DNA of 64,000 bases from Maribacter_C sp047345145 (GCF_047345145.1 NZ_JBLFER010000004.1:321938-385937); one strand, 5' to 3'; counted from the first letter of the stretch, positions 27,241 to 36,634 are shown. Numbers and translations: made by a program. The notes: generated from the sequence alone by a model not told the origin.

Positions 27241-27633
27241 ATGTTTATAGAATCTCCCACCACCTCAGTTAATAAAAGTGAAAAAGAAGTTTTTGAGTTC
27301 TTAACGGACCTCAAAAACTTTGAGCAATTGATGCCTGAGAATATTGATAAATTTGAAGTCTTAAATGAAAATCGTTTCCTTTTTGCATTAAAAGGTATGC
27401 CTGAAATCGTTTTAGAACGAAAAAATCAGACCGAATTCAGTCAATTGGTTTTAGGGGCTGCAAGTGAAAAGTTGCCCTTTACCTTAACCGCTGATATTAA
27501 ATCTGTTGAAGAGGTGAAGTCTGAGATCACATTAAGCTTTAATGGAGAATTCAATGCAATGATGGCTATGATGATTAAATCGCCAATCACCAATTTCATA
27601 AGTACACTTTCTGATAATTTAGGCAAGATTTAA
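27241..27633 (+). CDS. SRPBCC family protein
   Basis: 130 residues with the SRPBCC (START-like) pattern: N-terminal SVNKSEKEVFEFLTDLKNFEQLMP, central strands, and a long C-terminal helix with FISTLSDNLGKI. Such folds bind hydrophobic ligands; the ligand is unknown. It starts one nucleotide after the pyrE stop, so it belongs to the same transcript, an order often seen in Flavobacteria although no pathway link is established. Confidence 0.8.
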   Translation: MFIESPTTSVNKSEKEVFEFLTDLKNFEQLMPENIDKFEVLNENRFLFALKGMPEIVLERKNQTEFSQLVLGAASEKLPFTLTADIKSVEEVKSEITLSFNGEFNAMMAMMIKSPITNFISTLSDNLGKI

Positions 27634-27671
27634 ATTTTCCTTACTCCATACGCTAAAGGGAGTGAAAATTT
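27632..27671. terminator. Possible bidirectional terminator between SRPBCC and birA genes
   Basis: AAATTTT (27632-27638) pairs with AAAATTT (27665-27671), and ACTCC (27643-27647) with GGAGT (27659-27663), with a small bulge. It separates two convergent genes. No separate T-tract follows, so confidence is low. Confidence 0.3.
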
Positions 27672-27725
27672 ATTCAACTCAGGTTTTAGAAAAAGTCTAC
27701 CCTTTAGTGTTGGGGCAAGACCTTA

Positions 27726-28457
27726 TCAATACAGCAATCGTATTTCCTTTAAATCATACTCCTTGAAAACGGAGTCTTCCAACTCAACCACAAGTCTACC
27801 TTGAGAAGAAATTTTTCTTATAAACCCCATAAATAAATCTCCTTGATTATTTTTAAAAGTAGAAGGTTTGTCTTTTCTAAACAAGTTGCTTTCATACGCT
27901 TCCCATAGCCCCTTGAAATTCTTCTTCTCTAATTCAGCAAAACTCCATTTTAAATTCTCGATAATTTTAGGCAGTAACTCCTCAAGATTAAGCGTTCTAC
28001 CTAACAACAATTTTAACGATGACACGTTAGAGAGGGTATCGAATGTTAGCTGGTTCACATTAAGGCCGATACCTAGTATTGAGGCTTGAATATGATTCCC
28101 AGAAAGTACATTCTCAATAAGAATACCGCAAATTTTCAAATTGCCTGACAGAATGTCGTTTGGCCATTTAACAGTTAAATCGGTAATAGACAAACCTTTT
28201 AAGGTTTCGATGAGGGCTAATGAAGTACAAATATTAAGTAGAAACTGATCTGAAATGTCAAGATTTTTGTTTTTCTTTAAAACACTCAAAGTGAGGTTTT
28301 TACCGGGTTCAGCTTCCCATTTGGCTCCCATTTGGCCTCTGCCATTCAACTGTTTATCAGTAATGACAATTGTGAAATCTTCCAATTCTCGAGAGAACAT
28401 TAACTCTTTTAAGTATTGGTTTGTTGAGTCCGTGGCATCAAGTTTGACTATATGCAT
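27726..28457 (-). CDS. birA: Biotin--[acetyl-CoA-carboxylase] ligase
   Basis: It activates biotin as biotinyl-AMP and attaches it to the carrier protein of acetyl-CoA carboxylase. The 243 residues cover only the catalytic and C-terminal domains (N-terminal LDATDSTNQYLKEL, biotin-binding GRGQMGAKW, and KWPNDI). The helix-turn-helix repressor domain of E. coli BirA is absent, so it should not regulate biotin genes directly. It diverges from rsfS. Confidence 0.93.
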   Translation of the reverse strand: MHIVKLDATDSTNQYLKELMFSRELEDFTIVITDKQLNGRGQMGAKWEAEPGKNLTLSVLKKNKNLDISDQFLLNICTSLALIETLKGLSITDLTVKWPNDILSGNLKICGILIENVLSGNHIQASILGIGLNVNQLTFDTLSNVSSLKLLLGRTLNLEELLPKIIENLKWSFAELEKKNFKGLWEAYESNLFRKDKPSTFKNNQGDLFMGFIRKISSQGRLVVELEDSVFKEYDLKEIRLLY

Positions 28458-28522
28458 TTATACCCCTAATAATAATGTATAATGTATTCTTAAAAACTAG
28501 GGTTAAAAGAACAAAAAAATAA

Positions 28523-28530
28523 TAACTTTG
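28523..28530 (+). promoter_or_regulatory. Candidate promoter -7 box for rsfS-ftsH
   Basis: TAACTTTG matches TAnnTTTG and lies 19 nt before the rsfS ATG at 28550. No clear -33 TTG is seen at the expected distance. Confidence 0.5.
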
Positions 28531-28549
28531 TATAATCTAATAATTTTGA

Positions 28550-28927
28550 ATGCAGAAAGGAAAAGCTAGCGCAGACGAGTTGATAGCATTAATTTTACAG
28601 GGAATTGAAGATGTAAAAGGACATGACATTATTTTACTTGATTTAAGGGAAATTGAAAACACCGTTTGTGACTACTTTATTATTTGTAATGGTACTTCGA
28701 ATACGCAAGTGAACGCCATCGTCGGATCAATCCAAAAAACAGTTAGCAAAGCTATAAAAGATAAACCTTGGCATATAGAAGGTCAAGACAATTCCGAATG
28801 GGTTTTAATGGATTACGTTAATGTAGTAGTTCATGTCTTCCAAAAACAAATAAGAGAATTCTATGACATTGAAGGTCTTTGGGGAGATGCAAAGTTCACC
28901 GAAATAGAAAGTAGCATAAATCAGTAA
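28550..28927 (+). CDS. rsfS: Ribosome silencing factor RsfS
   Basis: 125 residues of the RsfS/Iojap family. It binds L14 on the large subunit and blocks subunit joining under nutrient limitation. Family segments are HDIILLDLREIENTVCDYFIICNGTSNTQV and the DYVNVVVHVF...REFYDIEGLWGDA end. It stands 9 nt upstream of ftsH, forming a translation/quality-control pair. Confidence 0.95.
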   Translation: MQKGKASADELIALILQGIEDVKGHDIILLDLREIENTVCDYFIICNGTSNTQVNAIVGSIQKTVSKAIKDKPWHIEGQDNSEWVLMDYVNVVVHVFQKQIREFYDIEGLWGDAKFTEIESSINQ

Positions 28928-28936
28928 AAAAATATA

Positions 28937-30934
28937 ATGGCAAAAGATAATAATACAAATCCAAAGAAACCTAAATTCAACTCATGGTGGATTTATGGAT
29001 TAATTGCAATCTTATTGATTGGTTTTCAATTTGTAGGAAGCAGCAGTTTTAGTAATACCTCTGAAACTACAACCTCAGAATTGCACGAGTTTTTAAGAAA
29101 TGGTGATGTTGATAAAATTTTAGTAATCAATAATGCGAGACAAGCGAAAATCTTCCTTACTCAGGAAGCACTTGCCAAAGAAGTACACAAAGATGTATCA
29201 GGAAAACCTGCTTTTTTAAACTCAAACGCTCCTCAGTATAATGTCAAGTTTGGAGATCAGAAAAACTTTGAGGACGATATCAAAAAAATAAAGAGCGAAA
29301 ATAACCTTGATACCATTGTAAAATTTGACACAGATGACAACGTCCTTGTCAATATTTTAATAAATATTTTACCCTTTGTTCTAATAATCGGTATTTGGAT
29401 TTTCTTAATGCGCAGAATGTCAGGCGGTGGCGGTGGCGGCGCTGGAGGACAGATTTTCAATATTGGAAAATCAAAAGCTAAACTCTTTGACGAAAAAACC
29501 GATACAAGAACTTCATTCAAAGATGTAGCCGGATTAGAAGGTGCTAAAGAAGAAGTTGAAGAGATTGTTGAGTTCTTAAGAAATCCAGATAAATACACTT
29601 CTCTGGGCGGTAAAATACCGAAAGGGGCCCTTTTAGTAGGACCTCCTGGAACAGGTAAAACTCTTTTGGCTAAGGCAGTTGCCGGAGAAGCTAAAGTACC
29701 CTTCTTTTCATTATCAGGTTCTGATTTTGTTGAGATGTTTGTTGGTGTTGGTGCTTCAAGAGTTCGCGACTTGTTCAAACAAGCAAAAGACAAATCTCCC
29801 GCAATAATCTTTATCGATGAAATTGATGCTATTGGTCGCGCAAGAGGTAAAAACAACTTTACAGGTTCAAACGATGAACGTGAAAACACGTTAAACCAGC
29901 TCTTAACAGAGATGGATGGTTTCGGAACAAACACCAATGTAATTGTATTGGCGGCTACCAACCGTGCAGATGTTTTAGATAAAGCTCTTATGCGTGCTGG
30001 TCGATTTGACAGACAAATTTATGTTGACCTTCCAGATATTAGAGAACGAAAGGAAATTTTTGAAGTCCATTTAAGACCTATTAAGACTGCTGAAACATTA
30101 GATTTAGATTTCTTAGCCAGACAAACTCCTGGATTCTCTGGAGCTGATATCGCCAACGTCTGTAATGAAGCTGCACTTATTGCTGCTAGGAAAGAAAAGA
30201 AGGCTGTTACCAAACAAGATTTTCTTGATGCAGTAGATAGAATTGTTGGTGGATTAGAAAAGAAAAACAAAATTATCACTCCAGGTGAGAAAAAAACTAT
30301 CGCTTACCATGAAGCAGGTCACGCTACCACAAGTTGGATGTTAGAGCATGCAGCGCCATTAGTAAAAGTAACCATTGTACCTAGAGGACAGTCCTTAGGA
30401 GCAGCATGGTATCTTCCAGAAGAAAGGCTAATTGTTCGTCCGGAGCAAATGTTAGATGAAATGTGTGCCACTCTTGGAGGTAGAGCTGCCGAAAAAGTGA
30501 TTTTCAATAAAATTTCTACGGGTGCTTTAAGTGATTTAGAAAAGGTAACGAAACAAGCCAGAGCTATGGTTACCGTTTACGGACTCAATGATGAAATAGG
30601 TAATCTTACCTATTATGATTCTTCAGGTCAAGATTCTTATGGTTTTTCAAAACCATACAGTGAAGAAACTGCTCAAAAAATTGATCAAGAAATCTCAAAA
30701 ATTATTGAAGCCCAATATCAAAGAGCTATTCAAGTATTAACTGAACACAAAGATAAGCTTACTACTTTAGCAGAAAGGTTACTTGAGAAGGAGGTCATAT
30801 TTAAAGAGGATCTTGAAAAAATATTCGGAAAAAGACCTTTTGCCGGTGAAGAAGAATTTAGTGAGAATGGTGAAGCAATCACCGAAAGAACAGCAGCTGA
30901 TATGGATGAGGACATTACCTCTCAAGAGATATAA
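28937..30934 (+). CDS. ftsH: ATP-dependent zinc metalloprotease FtsH
   Basis: A membrane-anchored AAA+ protease that degrades misfolded and regulatory membrane proteins. The 665 residues contain two transmembrane helices (about 16-35 and 136-158) bracketing a periplasmic domain, a Gly-rich linker, Walker A GPPGTGKT (235-242), Walker B acids Asp294/Glu295, the second region of homology with RAGRFDR, the zinc site HEAGH (458-462) and the third ligand Asp533. All catalytic residues are present. It is followed by LUD, cdsA and psd genes. Confidence 0.97.
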   Translation: MAKDNNTNPKKPKFNSWWIYGLIAILLIGFQFVGSSSFSNTSETTTSELHEFLRNGDVDKILVINNARQAKIFLTQEALAKEVHKDVSGKPAFLNSNAPQYNVKFGDQKNFEDDIKKIKSENNLDTIVKFDTDDNVLVNILINILPFVLIIGIWIFLMRRMSGGGGGGAGGQIFNIGKSKAKLFDEKTDTRTSFKDVAGLEGAKEEVEEIVEFLRNPDKYTSLGGKIPKGALLVGPPGTGKTLLAKAVAGEAKVPFFSLSGSDFVEMFVGVGASRVRDLFKQAKDKSPAIIFIDEIDAIGRARGKNNFTGSNDERENTLNQLLTEMDGFGTNTNVIVLAATNRADVLDKALMRAGRFDRQIYVDLPDIRERKEIFEVHLRPIKTAETLDLDFLARQTPGFSGADIANVCNEAALIAARKEKKAVTKQDFLDAVDRIVGGLEKKNKIITPGEKKTIAYHEAGHATTSWMLEHAAPLVKVTIVPRGQSLGAAWYLPEERLIVRPEQMLDEMCATLGGRAAEKVIFNKISTGALSDLEKVTKQARAMVTVYGLNDEIGNLTYYDSSGQDSYGFSKPYSEETAQKIDQEISKIIEAQYQRAIQVLTEHKDKLTTLAERLLEKEVIFKEDLEKIFGKRPFAGEEEFSENGEAITERTAADMDEDITSQEI

Positions 30935-31009
30935 AGGAAAATAAATAATTACCTTTAACGTTTTTCAAGTAAGTATCGAAAAATAATATTAGCCTTAGTA
31001 ATACCATTA

Positions 31010-31621
31010 ATGGGATTATTTGATAAATTATTTGGGGGTGGTAAAAAGAAAGTTTCCAAAGAAACAGCGGAAACTCGTGGGCAACATATGCCTGATTTGA
31101 ATATTCCCATCGATGAAAAATTTACCATTCACTTCAGGAAAAATGGAGGTAAATTTTTATACTGTGATTCCTCAACAGAAATTTCTCAAGCCATTAAAAA
31201 TATACTTGATGAGAATAGCTGGCAAAAACACCCCTTCTTCATTATGAATAATGCCCTTGAGGAAAAATTTTCAAAAGAAGGCGTAATCTTCACAAAAAAT
31301 GCCAAAGAGAGCGAGGTATTTTTTACCACTTGCGAACATCTAATTGCTCAAAATGGTTCCATTTTAGTATGTTCAAATCAGTTAAATGAGAAGAAATTAC
31401 ATGAAATTCCCTCTAATGTTATCGTTTTTGCCACCACTAGTCAATTAGTAGAATCTATTGGTGAAGGTCTCAAAAAGATTAAGAAGAAGTATGGACATAG
31501 CATTCCTGCCAACATTACCACTCTAAAACATTTTCAGGCAAATGAGGAGAATTCAGATGATTTCTTAACGTACGGAAGCAGTTCAAAAAACCTTTATCTT
31601 TTACTTTTGGAAGATTTATAG
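31010..31621 (+). CDS. LUD domain protein (LutC/YkgG-related)
   Basis: 203 residues. After a short Gly/Lys-rich N-terminus (MGLFDKLFGGGKKK), the LUD fold covers about 60-200 with FFTTCEHLIAQNGSILVC and VIVFATTSQLVESIGEGL. Some LUD proteins take part in lactate use, but there are no lutA or lutB genes here. Its place between ftsH and cdsA, with its stop 1 nt before the cdsA start, points to co-transcription with membrane-biogenesis genes instead. Function unknown. Confidence 0.83.
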   Translation: MGLFDKLFGGGKKKVSKETAETRGQHMPDLNIPIDEKFTIHFRKNGGKFLYCDSSTEISQAIKNILDENSWQKHPFFIMNNALEEKFSKEGVIFTKNAKESEVFFTTCEHLIAQNGSILVCSNQLNEKKLHEIPSNVIVFATTSQLVESIGEGLKKIKKKYGHSIPANITTLKHFQANEENSDDFLTYGSSSKNLYLLLLEDL

Positions 31622-31622
31622 G

Positions 31623-32444
31623 ATGAAAGAAGTTCTAAGGCGTGCGATAACTGGAGCAGTATACATTATTCTACTATTATCGGCTGTTTTCCTTAATTCA
31701 GATGCTTTTGATTTTCTATTTATGACCTTCGGATTGGCTTGCCTTTATGAGTACAAGCGCCTAGTTCAACTCAAAGGATATCACATTTTCATAGCTTACC
31801 TTGCATTATGGTGGGTTTTCATCTACTTGGTACCTGATCAGGTCTTTGTTAACGACAAGGTGCTCATTAACATTTTGATGTTCCTAACACTTACCATCAA
31901 CTTTGCGCTGATAACATATTTGTTTTCAAAAAAAGAAAAACTCTTTAACACACTTCAAAAATTTATCATAGGTCTCTTTTATATCGGAGGAGGGTGCATT
32001 TTTCTTACTATGATTCCATATAAAGACAATGAGTTTGCGAAACTCTTGATTATGGGTATTTTTATACTGATCTGGGTTAATGATACTTTTGCTTATTTAG
32101 TAGGAACTGCAATAGGGCGAACTAAATTATATTCTGCCGTTTCTCCAAAAAAAACCATTGAAGGTACCTTAGGAGGATTTATCTTTGCCTTAGGTGCTGC
32201 TTATATTATGGGGCAATACGAATCAATTATCAATCCCATACAATGGATGATTTTAGCTGGTGTAATAGTTATAGCAGGAAGCATTGGTGATTTGGTTGAG
32301 TCAAAATTTAAAAGAACTGCTGGGGTAAAGGATAGCGGTGCAATTCTGCCAGGTCACGGTGGGATGTTGGATCGTCTAGACAGCCTTGTTTTTGCAGCAC
32401 CATTTGCATATTTAACCTTAAATATTTTTTCATATGTTTCATAG
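31623..32444 (+). CDS. cdsA: Phosphatidate cytidylyltransferase
   Basis: It makes CDP-diacylglycerol, the precursor of bacterial phospholipids. The 273-residue integral membrane protein has about seven to eight helices and the C-terminal signature around residues 218-262 (GDLVESKFKRTAGVKDSGA and LPGHGGMLDRLDS), including the metal-binding acids. It overlaps the next gene by 11 nt. Confidence 0.95.
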   Translation: MKEVLRRAITGAVYIILLLSAVFLNSDAFDFLFMTFGLACLYEYKRLVQLKGYHIFIAYLALWWVFIYLVPDQVFVNDKVLINILMFLTLTINFALITYLFSKKEKLFNTLQKFIIGLFYIGGGCIFLTMIPYKDNEFAKLLIMGIFILIWVNDTFAYLVGTAIGRTKLYSAVSPKKTIEGTLGGFIFALGAAYIMGQYESIINPIQWMILAGVIVIAGSIGDLVESKFKRTAGVKDSGAILPGHGGMLDRLDSLVFAAPFAYLTLNIFSYVS

Positions 32445-33108
32445 GGAGGGTCAAAAAATAATTTTAACCACCTTTTTTATAGTCTGCGCTATAGTATTGA
32501 TTGCTCAATATTACATTGACATCTTATGGCTAAAATGGACTTTGCAAATAGGAAGCATAGTAATTCTTGTTCTTATTCTTCAATTTTTCAGAAACCCAAA
32601 GCGCACTGTTAAGCTTGATTTTGACGAGTTATTAGCGCCTGTAGATGGTAAAGTGGTGGTTATTGAAGAAGTAGAAGAGACAGAATACTTTAAAGATAGA
32701 CGTCGACAAGTTTCTATTTTTATGTCCCCAATTAATGTGCATGTAACGCGTTATCCCGCGAGCGGAACCATTAAATATTCAAAATACCATCCAGGTAAAT
32801 ATTTGGTAGCTTGGCATCCAAAATCAAGCACAGATAACGAAAGAACCACAGTAGTTATCAATACTCCGAAATTTGGTGAGATATTATATCGCCAAATAGC
32901 AGGAGCAATGGCTCGAAGAATAGTAAATTATGCCGAAGAAGGTGAGAGCGTTCAACAGGGGGAGGATGCAGGGTTTATTAAATTTGGCTCTAGAGTAGAC
33001 TTATTCTTACCTTTAGATTGTGCTATCGCAGTAAAACTAGATCAAAAAGTAGTCGGTGCAAAAACTTGTATCGCAGCCTGCGTGACTAAAAAAGAGAATG
33101 AAGAGTGA
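32434..33108 (+). CDS. psd: Phosphatidylserine decarboxylase family protein
   Basis: 224 residues of the short PSD type. Two N-terminal helices (about 9-26 and 33-52) are followed by the catalytic domain with LAPVDGKV, SIFMSPINVHVTRYP and FGSR (184-187). Self-cleavage before Ser186 would create the pyruvoyl group that decarboxylates phosphatidylserine to phosphatidylethanolamine. The FGSR site replaces the LGST of long PSDs and is normal in this subfamily. It overlaps both cdsA (11 nt) and the acyl-CoA-binding gene (11 nt). Confidence 0.93.
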   Translation: MFHREGQKIILTTFFIVCAIVLIAQYYIDILWLKWTLQIGSIVILVLILQFFRNPKRTVKLDFDELLAPVDGKVVVIEEVEETEYFKDRRRQVSIFMSPINVHVTRYPASGTIKYSKYHPGKYLVAWHPKSSTDNERTTVVINTPKFGEILYRQIAGAMARRIVNYAEEGESVQQGEDAGFIKFGSRVDLFLPLDCAIAVKLDQKVVGAKTCIAACVTKKENEE

Positions 33109-33364
33109 AAAAATAAATACGGATTTCAAAGCAGCTGTCGAATATGTGAATAGCTATAGGAAACCCTTACCTGCAGATTTACTCTTAAAGCTGTACGCCT
33201 ACTATAAAATAGCAAATAAAAATCAGAATCATCCTGGCAGCACGACTCCTTTAATTAATGCTTTCAAAGCAAATGCGCTTATTCAAGCAAAGAATATTGG
33301 TCGTGAAAAAGCTATGAAGGAGTATGTGAAATTGGTGAAAAAGGAGATCAAAACTGGTCAATAG
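33098..33364 (+). CDS. Acyl-CoA-binding protein
   Basis: 88 residues of the ACBP four-helix family. The ligand-site pattern LLKLYAYYKIA and the C-terminal AMKEYVKLVKK are visible; the usual KWDAW segment is replaced by FKANALIQAKNIG. It would buffer or deliver long-chain acyl-CoA. Overlap with psd by 11 nt links it to phospholipid synthesis, unusual context for a protein best known from eukaryotes but seen in Bacteroidota. Confidence 0.88.
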   Translation: MKSEKINTDFKAAVEYVNSYRKPLPADLLLKLYAYYKIANKNQNHPGSTTPLINAFKANALIQAKNIGREKAMKEYVKLVKKEIKTGQ

Positions 33365-33391
33365 CTTTCAGAGTTCAATCGTTACCCTTAG

Positions 33392-34153
33392 CTATTCATA
33401 AAGGTCATCAACATCTGCATTGCAGATTTCATAAAATAATCCTCCCATTTTTTGCGTCAGATCTCTAAAAAAATGTTCTCCTTTCTCAGCAGTAGATTTA
33501 TGTGGATTTCCGACCCCAGTATCTTTGCTAATTTCTGACCATTTACGCTCGGCCCACATCCAACCTTCAGAGAAGGCTTTGATTTTATATTTTTTGTCTT
33601 TTCCATCACCCCATTTATCCTTTGGTAAAACCAAATCGGGTCTTAAATATAACATGAGGCTCGTCTCCATCTCGTCTGCGTGATCACCTTTTTCCTCAAA
33701 ATAAGAATACTTATCAAGAGCTCCAGGGAAAAAAGATAGGCTGATAAACATCTTTGGAAACTTTAGTCCCAACTCTCGAATTAAAGGCTTAAAATTATTT
33801 CCACCGTGCCCGTTATGTATTAGCAGTTTGTATATACCTTGGCGATTCAAAACTTCAACGATATCTGTTAACATTGCCAATTGGGTACTTGGATTCAGAT
33901 TTATATCTAAATAAATATCCGATTGACCTGTGTTCACCCCAAATGGAATTGTTGGCAGCACGATAACCTTTCCTCCTTTTTCCCAAGCCACTTTTGCAGA
34001 TTCAGCGACCATATGATCTGCCTGTATATTATCGGTGGCATAAGGTAAATGATAGTTATGGGCTTCGGTTGCACCCCAAGGTAAAATGGCTAAATCGAAT
34101 TTAGCATCTTTAAGAGTTTCCCAATTTGTTTCTGCAAGAATGTACGGTCTCAT
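33392..34153 (-). CDS. Creatininase family amidohydrolase
   Basis: 253 residues of the creatininase superfamily, metal-dependent amidohydrolases. The metal-binding pattern is visible in LPWGATEAHNYHLPYATDNIQAD (Glu, His and Asp ligands), in HNGHGGNN and in GDHADEMETS. Relatives act on creatinine or on formamide-type intermediates of pyrimidine or riboflavin pathways; the substrate here is not predictable. Confidence 0.88.
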   Translation of the reverse strand: MRPYILAETNWETLKDAKFDLAILPWGATEAHNYHLPYATDNIQADHMVAESAKVAWEKGGKVIVLPTIPFGVNTGQSDIYLDINLNPSTQLAMLTDIVEVLNRQGIYKLLIHNGHGGNNFKPLIRELGLKFPKMFISLSFFPGALDKYSYFEEKGDHADEMETSLMLYLRPDLVLPKDKWGDGKDKKYKIKAFSEGWMWAERKWSEISKDTGVGNPHKSTAEKGEHFFRDLTQKMGGLFYEICNADVDDLYE

Positions 34154-34172
34154 AGGTTTTATGTTTGATACA

Positions 34173-34180
34173 CAAACTTA
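34173..34180 (-). promoter_or_regulatory. Candidate promoter -7 box for the creatininase-family gene
   Basis: On the minus strand TAAGTTTG matches TAnnTTTG and lies 19 nt before the ATG at 34153. No convincing -33 TTG was found. Confidence 0.4.
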
Positions 34181-34205
34181 AGAAGTCGTTAGGAGATTTG
34201 AAGGT

Positions 34206-34640
34206 TTATTCGAAAATATCCAGATAATAGGCGCAGGTATATTGACTACAAAGATCTTCGCGTTCTTTTAATCGCCAGTACTTGCGGCTTCCAGTTTTTC
34301 GGAAGGTGTATGAGACATCTCTATCTAAAAGTCCGCAGCAGCCTTCCGTGAAAAGTTTTAAATGTCCTGTAATCTTGAAATTCTTTTCATCCAGTATAGT
34401 AACCTTTCCATCCAACAAAACATATTCTTCTTTGTTGCTAGAATACTGTTCTCCTTTTATGATAAGTTCCCCCTGCTCGTTTCTTGATATTTCTGCCGAA
34501 CCGTAGCCATCCCATATAAACTGGACTCCGAACATATGTTCTCCGACTAATGAACTCTCTATGGCAATATTGGCACTATCTTGAGCAGATAATCCGAAAA
34601 AAGACAAAATTAGAAATGAAATAAGGGCATACTTTTTCAT
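34206..34640 (-). CDS. Hypothetical exported protein
   Basis: About 144 residues. The ATG at 34640 starts directly with a Sec signal (MKKYALISFLILSFFGLSAQ); an upstream in-frame ATG at 34685 adds 15 polar residues and is less likely. The mature protein is beta-rich with several cysteines (GCCGLLD, LCSQYTCAYY). No family recognised. It may share a transcript with the sterol desaturase-like gene 58 nt upstream. Confidence 0.7.
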   Translation of the reverse strand: MKKYALISFLILSFFGLSAQDSANIAIESSLVGEHMFGVQFIWDGYGSAEISRNEQGELIIKGEQYSSNKEEYVLLDGKVTILDEKNFKITGHLKLFTEGCCGLLDRDVSYTFRKTGSRKYWRLKEREDLCSQYTCAYYLDIFE

Positions 34641-34697
34641 GTAACGGAGTTTCGATGTATGTATTTCGAAGAAATCAAGGTTCATATTAATAATTAG

Positions 34698-35966
34698 CTA
34701 GACCGCCACTTGGGTATTCACTTCATCCTTTTCAAAGTATGTGAAGTATATTCCTGCACAAATGGTAATTACAAAATAGGCAATGACAAAAAGACTTCCG
34801 GAAGCGATATAGTCGTTTATACCAAACCAATCTTTGGTTACAAAAATTAAAGCCAGTCCGGCCAATCCTCTACATACTTCTATCCAAACGGCATAATTCG
34901 TTCGGTCCATTAAGGTCGTATATCCATAGATACCAATAAAAACAAAAGCTCCAAAAATCAACAAACCGTCAAACCCAATATTCGAATAGTTGTAAAACAT
35001 AAATAACAAGAATCCCAAAGTTGCGAACAGCTGAAAAATCGAATAACCATTCAAAGCTTTCGAACTTGGTGTTTTATACCGCTCAAATTGATACACATCT
35101 TCAATAATGGAAATTGGGTATTTCTCTTTTACATCGGCAGGGCGCCAACCCGTGGGCATAAACCAAATGCGTATTTTATCCCAAAAACTATTGGTGCGCC
35201 AGGCGTCTTTGATAAGTCGCCAAATATGCTGAAAATTGATGAGTACGGGGTTCCAAGTTGCGGCGGGTTTTAAAACACCATATTGCGGCGAAACTTCATC
35301 GAGTTCTTCTTGGAAGGTGCCAAATATTCTATCCCAAACGGAAAGGATCTGTCCTAAATTCTTATCGATGTATTCTGGGTTAATTGCATGATGCACCCGA
35401 TGTTGAGAGGGAGTAATAATAAAATATTCTAACCATCCCAACTTTCCAATATGCTGTGTATGGTACCAAAATTGGGCAAACAAATGAATAGGAGCCAAAA
35501 TAGCAATCACTTCATTGGGCACGCCTACTAAGGCAGCAGGAATGAGCAAAAAAGGGAAATAACCTAACAAATTAGAAACCGATTGTCTTAGCGCACAGGC
35601 CAAATTAAATTCTTCACTACTATGATGAATTACATGTTGATTCCAAAAAAAATTGATTTTATGACTTAAACGGTGATTCCAATATCCGGCAAAATCAATA
35701 GCGATAAAAGCTACCAACCAAACTAACCAGTTCGCTTCAATTTCCATCAAAGCCAAATTATCAACCAAATACGGATAGGTTACCAAAATTATTCCCAATC
35801 CCAAAGAATCTTTTAAAATGTTGGTAAAGCCAGAGCTAATGCTCGAGACCGTATCCATCACCTTGTATTTCTGATTTTTAACAAAATATCCATACAAGAT
35901 TTCCGCCGCCAAAAGGAGCATAAAAAAAGGAATGGCGTATAATAGAGCTTTCGCGTAGGTTTCCAT
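34698..35966 (-). CDS. Sterol desaturase / fatty acid hydroxylase family membrane protein
   Basis: 422 residues with several membrane helices. The diiron histidine boxes are present: HRLSH (98-102), HVIHH (111-115) and HRVHH (189-193). The family uses O2 to hydroxylate or desaturate lipids or sterol-like molecules. A second block of membrane helices (about 310-410) follows the catalytic part. The substrate is unknown. The gene starts 9 nt after the stop of the upstream lipoprotein gene, so the two are probably co-transcribed. Confidence 0.9.
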   Translation of the reverse strand: METYAKALLYAIPFFMLLLAAEILYGYFVKNQKYKVMDTVSSISSGFTNILKDSLGLGIILVTYPYLVDNLALMEIEANWLVWLVAFIAIDFAGYWNHRLSHKINFFWNQHVIHHSSEEFNLACALRQSVSNLLGYFPFLLIPAALVGVPNEVIAILAPIHLFAQFWYHTQHIGKLGWLEYFIITPSQHRVHHAINPEYIDKNLGQILSVWDRIFGTFQEELDEVSPQYGVLKPAATWNPVLINFQHIWRLIKDAWRTNSFWDKIRIWFMPTGWRPADVKEKYPISIIEDVYQFERYKTPSSKALNGYSIFQLFATLGFLLFMFYNYSNIGFDGLLIFGAFVFIGIYGYTTLMDRTNYAVWIEVCRGLAGLALIFVTKDWFGINDYIASGSLFVIAYFVITICAGIYFTYFEKDEVNTQVAV

Positions 35967-35975
35967 AAAGTAAAA

Positions 35976-36566
35976 TTAATTCGGCCCCACCATAATATGA
36001 GCGCGATGTGTTCCAGGGTCCATCAACCATGGCATTCCCTTAGCGTGAGGTTTCAAAGGTAATCCTGTAGATTCTGCAGTGGCAAAGGGAGTATAAATTA
36101 CATATCTAAACTGGCCATCTCCTAAAGTCGCTTTGGTTTTATCATAGGTTTCTTCGCTTCCGTAGAAAATGTACATCATACTCGGTGTTTCGGGCATTTT
36201 AAGGGTTCCTGCTGCAACTTCTTCGCCTCGTATTTTTCTAACTTCCATGGTTTCCTTTCCTTCCTTTTGAAGTTGACGGCCTCTTTTCATAAAAGGTTCT
36301 AATTCCTTAAAATAACAAGAAGCCTGAATACCTTTATTATAAGGATTGTCGGCAACACATACCAGATCATTTGTTCCCTCTCGTAAAACTATAACCTCTC
36401 CATCTTCATTATAACCGTAAACCATTGCGCCCTCTTTTTTCTCTTCAGGAGCGGGTAATACCGCAGTCTTTATCTGGATTTCTTTTGACATAATTTCAGG
36501 CTTTTCCTCTTGAGCACAAGCTGAAAATATGGATAAGACTAAACTGACTAAAAGTAGATTTTTCAT
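35976..36566 (-). CDS. Hypothetical lipoprotein
   Basis: 196 residues with lipobox IFSAC (Cys17). The mature part contains EGTNDLVCVADNPYNKGIQASCYF and a C-terminal MPWLMDPGTHRAHIMVGPN. Similar exported proteins exist in Bacteroidota without known function. It is the first gene of a likely two-gene unit with the sterol desaturase-like protein. Confidence 0.75.
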   Translation of the reverse strand: MKNLLLVSLVLSIFSACAQEEKPEIMSKEIQIKTAVLPAPEEKKEGAMVYGYNEDGEVIVLREGTNDLVCVADNPYNKGIQASCYFKELEPFMKRGRQLQKEGKETMEVRKIRGEEVAAGTLKMPETPSMMYIFYGSEETYDKTKATLGDGQFRYVIYTPFATAESTGLPLKPHAKGMPWLMDPGTHRAHIMVGPN

Positions 36567-36634
36567 GACATCTTAATTTTCCTAAAGATAGCAAATTCCC
36601 TGAAAAAAGGGATTCAACAATCAAATACACTCCT

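Noticed and set aside
29257..29961. Long minus-strand open frame inside ftsH (234 codons)
   Set aside because: It is antisense to a fully conserved AAA+ domain; its length follows from codon bias of ftsH.
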